Positions 33,840 to 46,739 of a stretch of DNA of 64,000 nucleotides are shown here, one piece after another. The DNA is from Boswellia sacra (taxonomy: Eukaryota; Streptophyta; Magnoliopsida; Sapindales; Burseraceae): the NCBI GenBank assembly GCA_013180625.2, contig SNVD02008113.1, positions 248,001-312,000 on the forward strand, read 5' to 3'. A program made the position numbers and the translations under genes. The notes under the pieces are model-generated. The model saw only the letters and a program-made list of their open reading frames with translations, was not told the origin of the DNA and ran no database searches. The stretch's first letter is position 1, and each line of letters begins with the position of its first letter.

Positions 33840-36800
33840 TTTAAAAAATGAGTAATGAATTACCTTTTGCATTGAAAACTTCAGGATACTTTCTTTGGAT
33901 CTCAGATTCTAATTCCCATGTGGCCTCTTCAACGTCATAGTGATTCCACAAAACTTTGACTAGTGGAATAGTCTTGCCATGTAAGGCTTGCTCTTGGGTG
34001 TCTAGGATTTGAATAGGAATCTCTTCATAACAGACATCTTGTTGAATATCTAACTCACTCTAATCCAGAACATGTGCTGGATTAGGCTCATACTTTCTTA
34101 GCATTGATATATGAAATATGTTACAAATTCCTGACAATCGTGGTAGCAAAGCTAGCTCATAAGCCACTTCCCTAACCCGCCTTAGAATTTCAAATAGGCT
34201 AATTTTAGCCTGGAGCTAGTTTACCCTTTTGACCAAAACACATCAAGCCTTTACGTGGAGACACTTTTAAAAACACATGGTCACCCACCTTGAATTCTAG
34301 CCGTCCTCTCCTTTTGTCCGCATAACTTTTCTGTCGACACTGAGCTGTAAGTAAACGTTGGCGTATTAGCTTCACTTTCTCTGTTGTCTCCCGTACAAGC
34401 TCAGGTCCTAATAAAGTAGTCTCTCCTACTTCTTCTTAACAATTAGGAGACTTACATGGCCTACAATAAAGTGTCTCAAAAGGTGTCATTCCAATGCTTG
34501 ACTGGTAACTATTGTTGTATGCAAATTCTAAAAGTGGTAGATGATCCTTCCAATCACCTTGAAAATCCATCACACAAGCCCTCAACATATACTCCAAAAT
34601 CTGAATAGTGCGCTTTGACTAACCATCAACTTGAGGATGGAAAGTTGTGCTAAACAATAACTGGGTACCCATAGCTTTCTGAAGGCTTTGCCAAAATTGA
34701 GCTGTAAATCTAGGATCTCTGTCTGACACCACTGGAACTCCATGTAATCTCACAATTTCTTTAATGTACAACCTACTCAAAACATCTACTGAGTTGGTTG
34801 TGCTGATAGCAAGAAAATGTGATGTTTTTGTTAGCCTGTCTATAATCACCCATATTGCATCCTTTCCTCTTAGAGAATTTGGTAATCCAGTAACAAAATC
34901 CATAGTAATATGCTCCCATTTCCATTCAGCTATAGGAAGTGGTTAAAGCAATCCCGCAGGTCTCTGATGTTCAGCCTTAACTTGTTAACAAGAAAGGCAC
35001 CTAGACACATATTCAGCAACATCTCTTTTCATTCCTTTTAACCAAAACTGATGATGTAAATCATGATACATCTTGGTACTACCAGGATGGATAGAAAATT
35101 TGGAGTGATGAAATTCCTTAAGGATGTCATTCCTATACTCTTTACTCGATAGCACAAAGATACTACCCTTGAATCTTAAACCTCCATTTGAATCAATCAT
35201 CCAATCAACAATATTATCACCACGTAATAGCTGCTCATACAAAGCCTTGGCCTCTGAATCCTGATGTTGCAGCTCAATCACCCTATGTATAAGGGAGGGT
35301 TGAGCAGTAAGTGTAAAAAGGCGAATTTGATCTCTTTGATCATCAACTAAAATATCATAATCATAAATAGACTGTAACGTTCTCCATTTTCCCATCATTG
35401 CATTCACCATAGCTCTCGACTTTCTACTTAATGCATCAGTCACCACCTTCGCTTTACCTGGATGATATTGGATGGTGAAGTCATAGTCTTCCCAATATTC
35501 CATCCATCTTCGTTGTCTCGAGTTTAAGTCTTTTTGCATAAAAATCTATTTCAAGCTTTTATGATCACAAAAGACTTTAAACTTTTCACCGTACAAATAA
35601 TGCCTCCAAATTTTCAAAGCATGCACTGCTGTAGCAAGTTCCAAATCATGGGTAGGATAATTTTGCTCATGAGATTTCAACTGACAAGAAGCATAAGTTA
35701 CAACTCAGTCTTGTTGCATTAACACACACATTAACCCCTTCAATGAGGCATCAGTGAACACTGCAAAATAAAACTCCACATTGCAGTATCACAAGGATAG
35801 GAGCTGAAGTTAATATTTTCTTGAATTCTAGAAATGCTTATTCACATGAATTATCCCATTCAAACTTCACTCCTTTTCTTATTAGCCTAGTCATTGGTGC
35901 AGCCAAACAAGAAAAGTTCTCTAAGAAACGCTGATAATAACCTACTAGACCCAAGAAGCTATGCACTTGAAAGACATTCCTTGGTTTCTCCCATTTCATA
36001 ACTACTTCCACTTTAGATGGATCCACTAAAATTCCTTGTTTTTATACCACATGGCCTAAGAATTTTACTTTTGAGAGCCAAAACTCACATTTACTTAGTT
36101 TTCCATAAAGATGATCTTCTCTTAATGTCTGAAGCATTATTCGTAGATGTTGCTCAAGCTCACCCTCAGATGAAGAATAAATGAGAATATCATCTACAAA
36201 CACCACTACAAATTGATCCAAATAAGGCCTAGAATTTCATTTCATCAAATACATAAAGGCAACAGAAGCATTAGTTAGTCCAAATGGCATAACCAAAAAC
36301 TCATAATGCCCATATCGAGTACGAAAGGTGGTCTTTGGTATATCCGCTTCCTTCACCCTCAACTGATGATAACCTGAGCGACGATCGATTTTAGAAAAGA
36401 AACAAGATCCTCTCAACTGATCAAATAAGTCATCAATTCTAGGAAAAGGATATTTATTCTTCACTATAACCCGATTCAACTGTCTATAGTCTATACACAA
36501 ACGTAATGATCCATCCTTTTTTTTCATAAATAAAATCGGTGCACCCCAAGGGGATGTACTTGGTTGAATAAATCCTTTTTCTAACAGTTCTGCCAATTGT
36601 ATCTTTAATTCCTTCAACTATGCTGGTGCCATATGATAAGAAGTAATAGATATAGGTGCTACACCTAGATACATCAATAGCAAACTCCACTTCTCTGGTT
36701 GGAGGTAGCCTTGGCAACTCCTTAGGGAATATATCAGAAAATTCACTTACCATGTAAGGAAGGTTAGCATCGTGTCATTTAGATTCTTCCAGCACTATAC

Positions 36801-38480
36801 TTGCGATCATACTCTTGATTCCTTTTTGATCTTGTAAGACACATAGTGGATAAGGTAATTGTGCACTACTATCTCCATAGAAACTAAAAATAACTCCTTC
36901 TGGGGTATGAATAGACACCTTCTTTTTATAACAATCCAATACAATCTGAAAAGCTGACAGCCAATCCATCCCTAATATCACATCATACTCTGGAAAATCT
37001 ATAAGCATTAAATCAAACACTAACTTATGTCCATTAATCTTTAACACACAAGAATGACAAATTATTCAAACTTCTGAGACATTACCCATAGGTGGCTCTA
37101 CATGTAGTATAAAATCCAATATGCCTGACTCTAATCCCAATGTAGATGCAAAATGAGTTAATATAAATGAATGTGTAGCTCCGGAATCAAATATAATACA
37201 TGCCCAAGAACTGAGAACCAAGAATGTACCTCTAATTACTATATCATCTAGAGGTTACATAAACTGGGTTGGAGTAAAAACACACCCTTGTGTCATCCGT
37301 CCTGGACACCTACCACGTTGTGGTTGTGTCTGAGGCCAAGAAGATTGTGAAGAAGTTGCCTTTAACCTTTGAGGTGTTTGAACTGATTGTGCAAAACGTC
37401 CCTATGATGGTGATTGTCTAAGTTATGGTCCTAACTCATGCTGGGTCACTGGTTGACGAGCTGATTGGGCTTGACTAGCCATCCTCTGAGAACCTGTAGT
37501 TTCTAGTGGACAATCTCGTCGAAGGTGGCCATACTATCCACACCGATAGCAGTTTTTACATTGATGAGCTATATGACCCGGTTTCTTACACAAATAATAA
37601 ACCTTGTGACCTTAAGAAGATTAGGTTGACATGGAACTCTAAGACTGCAACTGGTGAGATTTAGAATTAAAAGATCTATCAGAAAAAGTTTTGCCTCTTA
37701 GTTGAAGGATTACTCGGTCTCATTACTCTTGGAGGTATCTTAGGACCTCCTATCCTCGGAGTTTGACAGATCTCTTGTTCTGCAATAAGAGCAGCCTCTG
37801 CTATATCAACATATGTCTTCAATATATGAATTGCTACTAACGCTCGGATGTTGTCTCGTAGACCCTTTTGAAACCTTCTAGCCTTATTAGCTTCTTCTCT
37901 CACCAAACTAGGTGTAAAATGAGACAAAGCAACAAATCGTGCCTCATATTATTGTATTGTCATGTTCCGTTGTTTTAAATAGATGAATTCCTCTTCTTTT
38001 TTATCATGAATAACTGAGGGGATATACTTGTCCAGGAAAGCAACCGAGAAATCCTCCCAAGTAAAATATTTTCCTCTCTAATATGCTCAATAGAAGCCCA
38101 CCACTATAATGCATCTTTCGCTAGCAAGTGAGTTGCCACCCTCACCTGTAAATCTAGTTCAACTTGTAAAAGTTTAAAGAGTCACTCAACTCAAGTAAGC
38201 CAATCTTCTGCAGCATTTGGATCTGGTTGCCCATGAAAAATTAGAGGATTATGATGTTGGACCTATTTGAGTGCATTCTTTATTCGATTATCAACTCCTA
38301 TCCCGAATACAGGTTAGGGTGGTGGTGGTGGATTAGTATGAAAAGCATCTCTAACTGTGTCTGCTACAGTCTCAGTTAGGGTATTAGCAACATCCCTTGT
38401 ACTAATCCTCAGGAGGGTTAGAAATAAAAGCTCCTCAAGTACGAGAACTCATTATCTAATTTCCAACTAATGACAAGAAG
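33840..38480 (-). pseudogene. Degenerate gypsy gag-pol with chromodomain
   Basis: Reading from high to low coordinates: Gag (about 38450-37650, with AEAALIAEQEICQ and RRFQKGLR near 37700-37900); aspartic protease (about 37250-36775, ending ILGMDWLSAF); RT (about 36750-35840, with [18 protein letters not shown] near 36490-36540, [10 protein letters not shown] near 36180-36205 and the VDPSKVEVV-like segment at 35838-36026); RNase H (to about 35500); integrase with an HHCC-like region and DFVTGLPNS core (about 35450-34600); and a chromodomain VLWNHYDVEEATWE near 33880-33980. At least eight in-frame stops and several shifts separate the open blocks. Domain order PR-RT-RH-INT-CHD is that of chromoviruses. 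Confidence 0.92.
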
Positions 38481-38619
38481 AACATAAGTAACAGAATTCT
38501 GTGAATATAAGTGCCAACATGTATAAGTAGTTATTCAAACAACATGTAGTCACACAAAATATGACTCTACCCCTTCCAATACTATCGATGTCTTCGACCT
38601 AGGTCCACAGTAAAAGCCT

Positions 38620-38633
38620 AAGCTCCAATACCA
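38620..38633 (-). promoter_or_regulatory. Primer-binding site of the gypsy element
   Basis: On the minus strand TGGTATTGGAGCTT begins two bases after the LTR end. It resembles the tRNA-Met site TGGTATCAGAGC with substitutions. Confidence 0.75.
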
Positions 38634-38635
38634 TC

Positions 38636-40978
38636 TGACATGCCCCAAAATCTCTTATATGGAGACTTTAGGTGTAATAAAAATAAAAATAAATAAATAA
38701 GGTGTTGATTTTTTTTTCATAGGCTAAGACTGAAATTCATAAACATCTGAGTATATACCATCGATGATCACTTTCTAACATACACTTATATATTTTTTTT
38801 TATACATTTCATATGTTCAAGTAGAAACATCTACCTATCTATTCAAGATAGACTTTTACATATACCAATATCTAAACATTAGTATATAGTTTGCTATTTA
38901 TACAACAAAATTGCCTATCATAGTCTAGGCTAATTCAAGACGTCTTCCCAAACCATAGTATGCATGCAAACATCCAAACTCTCTAGGAAAGCTCTGGAGC
39001 ATCACTAGCACGAACATTTTTTTTAGTACCTGTGGAGGAAGGGGTGAGCATATACAACCCAGTAGGAATTTCTTAATCTCATATCTAAATACAAGCACTC
39101 ATGCTTTAATGTAAATCATACACGTTTGACATCTAAATACAAGCACTCATACATTCACGCAAATTATACAGATTCAATATCCAAACACTATTACACATCC
39201 ATCCATTACCATATACGAATGAGCAATATAATTCATCAAATGTTGTTAACAGTGCATTAAGTATAACTAACACAATATAATTGTGTGAAAAACTAATATC
39301 AATCAGAATCACGCTTCTAACATAATAGTTCTTAGATTGTACACACACAATTTTGATTTCCAAACATGATTCGAGTTTGAATGTACACAATTACATCATA
39401 TTGGTCCTTGGGTTGGCGCTTCTCAGCCTCACAAATCCCAAGTCTGTAGCCATTAAATTCATCCCTTAGGTTCGCGCTCCCCAGCCTTACCAATCGCAAG
39501 TCAATATAAAATGAGTTTCATCCCTTGGGTTGCGCTTCCTAGCCTCACAAGTCCCAAGTTTACTCTTGTTTTATGTAAACAAATAAAATTTCAGCACACT
39601 ACTATCCACTTGAAAAATACTCAGAAATCACATCCAACTCCAATTTGAGTGAAACCACCTGGAATTGAAAACTTTATCCGAAATTGTAATACATCTTTCG
39701 AATTAGCACAATTTTAACAACATATACATATTAGTCAATGAATGATATAAATTTTCAAGAATTTGCAGCAAACTTTGGAAAATTGTTAAAAATTGTACAA
39801 AAATGCAATTAAGGTGATTCCACTTAAAAAGAAAGATAATTGAACATATTTTAAGGAAAAAATATTGAATTCCCAAGAAAACACTCAAATAAATATCAGT
39901 TTTCAAAAATGTGTAGCTTATTCCAATGACAAATGTAAATTCCAGGTTTAGACAAGTAAATTTGAAAATTCACCAAATTTTCATTTTAGAGCCAAATTCA
40001 ATCATATCAACGGAATTTTAAAACTTCACATGTCTATTTTCCATATAAAATAAGAAATCTCTAAAATTGGTTCTCAAATGATACGATTTTCAAATAAATT
40101 TCTATCAACTCGGATGAACAGAGGAAAATTTCAACGCAAAATAGGTTCATTAAAAATTTCACTAAAATTTCATTTATCAAGAAATTCAATCAAATCTAGT
40201 GGCTCGAAAATCCTTGACATGTCTACTTTCATGAACCAAAAAAAAAAAATTCCTCAAATCATATCTCAACAAATACAGTTTCACAAAAGTATCTAGATCA
40301 GTCAGGTGAAATAAGGCAGTTTTCAGCTTTCAACATTCATATTCAAAAATTCATCAAAAATCCATTTTAAATCCAAACAAGTGGCAAATTAAAGCCTTAT
40401 ATGTGTAATTTGACAAAAAAAAAAAATAATAAGCGTGATCAAAACTAAATCAAATACACAAGATCAGAATAGTGCATGTAGTCACACAATCAGGACTTTT
40501 TAGCAACTATAATATCTTTCTTTCCAACTCCTAATCACCCAATATTTTTATTTATTTCAACACATAAACTTTAACAAAATTAGTTTAAATCTAACATAAA
40601 CATAATACAAATCAGTTATCAATTAATATAAAATTAAAACCTTGCTTAAATTTGGACACAAAATTAAGAAACCCCTACCTTAATTCTAAGAAAAACTCCC
40701 TACTCTTCCTTCTCTTTCACCTCTCATCTTCTCCTCCTTCTCTTCTCACTCTTTTCTTCCTTCCCAAATGAGATCAATTATTTGGCAATTTCCAAGTCAA
40801 CTTAATATATCTATGTAAAATTTCCTTCAAGCCCAATACCAAGCTAATATCCTATACCTCCCTGTCATGTTGTTTATTCTTATCAACACCCCCTACACAT
40901 AATTTATATAATTATATATATATATATATATCCAATACATTATAAGAAATAAGTTTTTAAATTTTTGAGGATATTACG
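38636..40978 (-). repeat. 5' LTR of the gypsy element
   Basis: 2343 bp. The outermost base is mutated, so its end reads TTACG where the other LTR has TTACA. It contains three copies of a roughly 60-bp unit with TTGGGTTGGCGCTTC...CCCAAGT (39405-39560), against two in the other LTR. Confidence 0.93.
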
Positions 40979-41585
40979 GCTCACATCAACTACGTGCCTT
41001 CAAGGAATTCATACCAATCTGCATATGACACAAAATTCATAATGTAATCCCCAGTAGAGTAACAAGATTCTACTAATCAAAGAGCAGCAAAATCACATCA
41101 AATCATCCGCAAAATCTAGATTCAACCCAGTCGAGCCAATCAAACGTCCACCTTTTGTATAGGCTAGACACCAATCAAACATCCACCTTTTGTACAAGCT
41201 GGAAGTCAATCCAATGACCACTTTCTATTTAGGCTGGACACAAATCAAGCATCTACCTTTTGCACAAGCTGGACAACAATTCAATGTCCACCTTTTGTAT
41301 AAGCTGGACACCAGTCAAGCAACCACCTTTCGTATAGCCTGCACATAAATCAAACATCCAACTTTTGTATAGGCTGGAAGCCAATCAAATGTCCACCCTT
41401 TATACAGGATGGACTCTAATCAACCATTCATCTTTGCTACGGCCTGGAAGCAAATTAGACGTCCACCTTTTATAGAGACTGGACATTGGTCAAATGTCCA
41501 CCTTTTGTACAGGCTAGATCAACCTTTTGAATAGGTAAGTATGCTTACAGTGTACTTTCTTAATATTTGTGTTCCACAAATCTCT
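40932..41585. repeat. Segmental tandem duplication, copy 1 (gypsy LTR edge plus flank)
   Basis: 654 bp starting with the last 47 bases of the gypsy 5' LTR (CCAATACATTATAAG...GATATTAC) and continuing into the flanking minisatellite. Copy 2 follows directly. Confidence 0.9.
41149..41530. repeat. 35-bp minisatellite, about 11 units
   Basis: Unit GTCCACCTTTTGTATAGGCT plus GGACACCAATCAAAC, with variants every 35 bases. The array is present again at about 41799-42160 in the second duplication copy, where part of one unit is deleted near 42045. Confidence 0.9.
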
Positions 41586-42282
41586 CCAAATACATTATAA
41601 GAAATAAGTTTTTAAATTTTTGAGGATATTATAGCTCACATCACCTACGTACCTTCAAGGAATTCATACCAATCTCAAAATGACACAAACTTCACAATGT
41701 AATCCCCAGTAGAGTAACAAGATTCTACTAATCAAAGAGCAGCAAAATCACATACAATCATCCGCAAAATCTAGATTCAACCTAGTCGAGCCAATCAAAC
41801 GTCCACCTTTTGTATATGCTAGACACCAATCACACATCCACCTTTTGTACAAGCTGGAAGCCAATCCAATGTCCACTTTCTATATAGGCTAGACACAAAT
41901 CAAGCATCCACCTTTTGCACAAGCTAGACAACAATCCAATGTCCACCTTTTGTATAAGCTAGACACTAGTCAAGCATCCACCTTTTGTATAGCCTGGACA
42001 CAAATCAAACATCCAACTTTTGTGTAGGCTGGAAGCCAATCAAATGTTAGGATGGACACTAATCAACCATTCATCTTTACTGCGGCCTAGAAGCAAATTA
42101 GACGTCCACCTTTTATAGAGACTGGACATTGGTCAAATGTCCACCTTTTGTACAGGCTAGATCAAGCTAATAGACATCAACCTTTTGAATAGGTAAGTAT
42201 GCTTACAGTGTACTTTCTCAATATTTGTGTACCACAAATCTCAGTGTACTTTCTCAATATTTGTGTACCACAAATCTCTCCA
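41586..42282. repeat. Segmental tandem duplication, copy 2
   Basis: Begins CCAAATACATTATAAG...GGATATTATAGCTCACATCA, so it repeats the LTR terminus followed by the former target-site flank. It is about 95% identical to copy 1. The join shares CCAA microhomology. Near its end the 37-base stretch TCAGTGTACTTTCTCAATAT... is itself doubled (about 42204-42240 and 42241-42279). Confidence 0.9.
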
Positions 42283-42695
42283 AAGTAGGGGGTAAAACTG
42301 TAAGCATTAATTTTGTGCTTGTGGTTTGAGCCCAACAACGAAGAGGTTTGGCCCTATGGCGAGAATCGAAAAATATTGAGTAATGTAGACCGTTAGCTTG
42401 AAAAAGGACTAAAAATTTCCAAAATACCCCAAGCCTAGCCCAAAATACAATATCTATACACATAAAAACCCAAAGTACCCTAAGCTGGACATATAAAAAC
42501 CCTAAGAAATCTCCAAGAAGCCCGAAAACCAGCCTAAAGACTCACAAGAGAAGCCCAATTCGCGCTTGAAAGTTGAAGAAATTGGACTGCGCATGTAGGA
42601 GAAGACCTGTGCATGCGTGAATGAGGGTTGTGCGCTCGAAAGAGGCGTAGTACACCTAAAAGGGGATAAAAAATGGAGTGTGCATGTGTGCCTTA
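42283..42695. other. Old LTR-like DNA left of the Athila element
   Basis: No gene. Contains several GCGCATG/GCATGCG words and a plain CCCAAAATACCCC style seen in U3 regions of plant LTRs. The same style resumes at 55292 after the Athila element, with a TATAAAAG at 55381. Confidence 0.45.
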
Positions 42696-44124
42696 TGATG
42701 CGTTCGAAACTAGCAAGTATACTAGTCGTACAAGTAATAAAGTGATAAGTAAGATATCGTTCTCATGAGTATTAGTTCTAATTAAATTTGTTATTTTACA
42801 GCAACAATAAACTAAATTGGGGGGGGCTGGGGGGCTGTTGTTTGTTCAATGATTATTAAACAGAATACGAAGGCAAATGAAGAATAACACAGCACAAGGT
42901 TAAATGGAGTGAAAAATAATCAATGAGAGAAACTTGGTTAAGGGATCATTCTCTGCCACAAGATATGAATTTGCGAATTAACATAGAATTGTCATCCAAT
43001 TACACCATTGAAGATATCAACCGTAGATAACAACAAGCTCTGTTACCCCAATCTTTCTTTACTTTGTTGTTAAATAAAACAAGCTCTTTATTTAATCTCT
43101 ATCCATTAAACAACCTAGAATAAGCTCTCTAAATTTAAATCAATGGAAGCATTACGATAAGAAATATAGGTTGATCTAAGCAATAAACACACAAGCTTGG
43201 ATTATTTAACTTAGGTTATATTCTCCAATTGCAATCTCTTATCATAATTTTGCTACTAACGATTAGAAATTCAAGACAATTATGGATCAAGATTTCTAGT
43301 CTGGCAATAGACAACAACCAGATTCTATTTAGTTGGCCACCCAAATACAATCAGCAAGCAATCATAAACATTAAATATGGGAAAATACAAGCAACTTCAA
43401 TTAGAGAATTGGACAACAATTTCTTGCACAATCAACTCACAAAAACCATATCAAGGGTTTTGAAATCACCCTCAACCAAATCAGATTTAGTTACACATGT
43501 TCAAAAACGTCATAAATACAATACAACATAGAAACATTCCAGAAAATGAAAGGAAAAGGAAAAACTTAGCAAATCCTTTGCAAATCTCCTTAGGATTGTA
43601 GTTCTTCCTCTTTCCAAGCCTTCTTTCTCCTTCAAGAACTCCAAGAGATGAGAGAAATCCCGAGAGATAGCCTCCAACTCGTTCTTCCCCCTTCTTGTCA
43701 TGAAAATAAAACCCTAAAATATGTTTATATACTCTGCTACAGTAACCTACTACAGTGCCCCGTATAATAACATGCTAAAGTGATTTGTGGAATTACAATT
43801 CTACACCTCTCACACCATTTTGGTCATAACTTTTGGTACACTAAATGGATTCACGAACCGTAAATTTCTCTAGAAAATAGACTTCTAGAGCTTTGCAATG
43901 GTATATAGCACATCATCTGGTTCATTGTATATCAATACAATTAAATCCGAGAAGTTCGTTGACTAGCAGAGGTGCAAATGAAGGGTTTTACTCTAATTTA
44001 GTGCAAGTTCCTCCAAAAGTCCTACAAACATCAAAACCACACAAAAACATAAAAATACCAAGGAATATAGCAAAGAAACATAGATGAATTGATATAAAAA
44101 TAATATATAAATAGACACCTATCA
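42696..44124 (-). repeat. 3' LTR of the Athila-type element
   Basis: 1429 bp. The G-rich tract near its low-coordinate end is short (eight G, interruption, six G), unlike the 35-G run in the other LTR. Confidence 0.95.
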
Positions 44125-44139
44125 AATTCCCCCACACTT
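44125..44139 (-). promoter_or_regulatory. Polypurine tract of the Athila-type element
   Basis: On the minus strand AAGTGTGGGGGAATT directly precedes the TGATAGG start of the 3' LTR. Confidence 0.85.
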
Positions 44140-46100
44140 AGACTTTGTTAGTCCTCGACCAACTAAAACGATACGAGAACAAAACTAAATCTAAACAGAA
44201 TCAAAGAAAAAAAATTAAAACACACAAACGCTTCAACTTGCAAATAAGCCTCAAAGATTGTATTTAATTATAACCCAAGGAAAACTTCAAAATTATGCAC
44301 TTGATCAAGAATTTCATCACAAAGATTAGTTTCGCTCTACTTCAATTCCTCAAGTGTGTGTGTGTGTAGAGCCATTCTCACCTAATCACTTGTAACCCGG
44401 ATGAGTTTATGCATAAAAATAAATCATATTTAATAGTGAAGATGTGCGTATAAATGAACTCTATAGGCCTGCTTTTCAAGTTACTCTCTGCTAATGTCGA
44501 CAAGCATAACACTAAGGATCAAGTAGAGTTTTATTAAGCTTGTAACGTTTGGTTTGGGTGAAGGTACGATAAAGGATAATAATTTGGCTCAAATCACCCG
44601 CAAACACATAAATCATTCAAGACTATATAGAGCTCAACCCCATAACATAAAAAAAAATTCATTTCAATTCACCGAGTGACTCCCCCATGCTTATTTAGAA
44701 CACTCGATCTCTCTTTTTGTTATTTTTTGTTAACACAAAAGAAACTACACCCCCACACTTTGTTGTTTTATTCTTTTTAAGAACACTCAATGGTATAGAT
44801 CTCTTTTTCTTCTCTTTCTCTTCTTTTTTTTTGTTTTTTTTTTAACTACACTTCCCCTCCCCCATACTTAAACAACACTTTGTCCTCAATGTTTAAGCAT
44901 GTGGAAGATAAGTATAGATTTTTTTTTTCTTTTTTTTTTAGTCCAAACACAATCGAACTCACTTTCATTGCTCATGAGACAACCCAACCTCTTTTAACTT
45001 CCCATAACCATAACATAGCTCAAAAAGTAATCGTGAATGATCTACATGCTCATAGGTAAAGGATAAACTGTTTGAAAAAATTTCATCTGAGGTTGGGAAA
45101 TCATTTAGTGAGTTAACAAGGAAAAAGGCTTAAAGAGTTTCAAAGGGGTAACTAGGGATCAATTTCAATCAAGGTTGGCTATTAAGGCTCAAACGGTCCA
45201 AAGATGGCCTAAATCATTTCCCTAATGTTGCACAGTCTAGGATTTCACCTCGAGTGACCATCAAACAAGTTCTAGAATTCATTGAAATCTGAAGAAACAC
45301 TTAAATTGCATAAACTATCTCTAAGTAAACAAATAACTTAGTGATAATGGCTTAGTGCTTAATGTTGCGCAAGGAATCAAAGGCAAAGCAAAAACCAATA
45401 AACATTTCAAGCACACAGATCTATGCATCATTTATCATTTTCCAAGAGTTATTCTCAATTCAATCATTGCTTTATCATCGGCCCACAAAATGCAAGAAAA
45501 GAGGTACGTGGCGTTGTTAAACCTGAGTCAAGATTGTATATTTCAACAATCCTTAGGACCAGTAGCTCGCAGACTTAAGGTTTTCAACCTATATACCTTT
45601 ATTATGAGTGAACAAAACAAGAAACAAGACATTTCAAATAACAGTAAATAAACAAACCATAAATTTATTTAGGTAGAATGCGTTTCAAGGGTTAAAGAAA
45701 CCCCATATTCTGCCATTCTTAGGTTTTTCCACAATTTTTTTTTGAATCGGACCTAATAGAGACAAAAAACACATAACAACTCTAAATTACATAAAACTAA
45801 ACTTACTTATAAAATGAAAAAGTCGAACAGTCAGTAAACAAAACAAGTTAGTTAGAATGGGTCTAAAAAGGTTATAAGTTAGCCTCCTTATTCAGCCATT
45901 CTGGATTGAAGAGATTCAGAATGCATTTCAAGAGGACTTGAACTTTTTAAGCCATCAATCTAAAAGGCTAGATTAGAAAATATTAGCTGGGGCGAAAGAA
46001 ATAACCTGAAAAATCTCAAAAGAAATAACCTTAAAAAAAATCTCAAATAAACACAATAAAAAAAAAGCAAACGAAAGTGAAGCAAACCAGCATATAAAGA
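44140..46100 (-). other. 3' spacer of the Athila-type element, with extra polypurine-like motifs
   Basis: No coding signal. Further C-rich words similar to the polypurine tract complement occur at about 44681-44692 (CCCCCATGCTTA), 44750-44760 (CCCCCACACTT) and 44854-44870 (CCCCTCCCCCATACTTA). Confidence 0.6.
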
Positions 46101-46739
46101 TTACAGGTGGAGCGTTAAATCCAGTTTACGCCTTTTACTGCCTTGCGCAAACCAATCTATCCGAGCTATTGTTGGATTAGGTGAATGGACGAATTCTTGT
46201 AGTTTGTCAATCAACTCCTCTGCAGTTGAAGCTGTAACCAGAATTTGCCTCGCTGACTGTGAGATGAAGTTTTGTTCTACAGCTTGATCAAGAAAAGACA
46301 ACAAACCATCAAAAAAATTATTGACATTTAACAAACCAATGGGTTTTTGATGGATGTTTAGCTGTGCCCAAGAGGTGCTTTGAAATATTTCCTCTAATGT
46401 ACCACAACCACAGGGCAACGCTATAAATGCATTAGAGTTAAGAAGCATATGTGCAATACGCTCATGCATGCTTGAGACCTGTAACTCTTCCCCCATTGTT
46501 TTGCCTATGATATGTCGTACAACTAATGGTTTAGGGATAATGTCAAGAACTTGGCTCCCTCCTAAGGTTGCAGCTATTGACACACACCCTATTAACCCAA
46601 GACTACCCCCTCCATAAACCAAATGAATACGCCTCTCAGCTAATACCCTACCAAGATCAAGAGCTACTGTTGTAAACTCTCCATCTTTAACAAATTGAGA
46701 TCCATAAAATACGCATATATTTTGGAACCGCCGAATTGG
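46101..46739 (-). pseudogene. LOG: Intronless LOG-like (cytokinin riboside 5'-monophosphate phosphoribohydrolase) sequence inside the retrotransposon
   Basis: LOG enzymes release active cytokinin bases from their riboside monophosphates in the cytosol. An open minus-strand frame covers nearly the whole family length of about 213 codons: RFQNICVFYGSQ at the N-terminus (about 46730), LVYGGGSLGLIG (about 46625-46590), VSSMHERIAHM, the nucleotide-binding motif as PCGCGTLEE (about 46415), SWAQLNIHQKPIGLLNV, and the C-terminus ending at 46101. No stop or shift interrupts it, but there is no ATG at the expected start: the frame is open back to a TGA near 46828 without a Met. The family motif PGGxGTxxE has its second residue changed to Cys, which should damage activity. 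Plant LOG genes have several introns and none is here, so a processed cDNA origin is likely. It has the same orientation as pol and lies in the 3' spacer. Confidence 0.85.

Larger units (their letters stand above)
31447..40978 (-). mobile_element. Ty3/gypsy chromovirus (Tekay/Del-like), complete but old
   Basis: Two LTRs of about 2.35 kb (31447-33805 and 38636-40978) enclose a degenerate gag-pol on the minus strand. The target duplication GCTCA is present at 31442-31446 and 40979-40983. A tRNA-Met-like primer site and a polypurine tract are in the expected places. The LTRs differ by roughly 9% over the first 145 bases by eye, so this insertion is much older than the copia element. The long LTRs plus a C-terminal chromodomain fit the Tekay/Del clade (inference from family knowledge). 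Confidence 0.95.

Noticed and set aside
41149..42160. CRISPR-like array (regular 35-bp repeats)
   Set aside because: Units are contiguous and all similar, with no unique spacers; this is a eukaryotic minisatellite.
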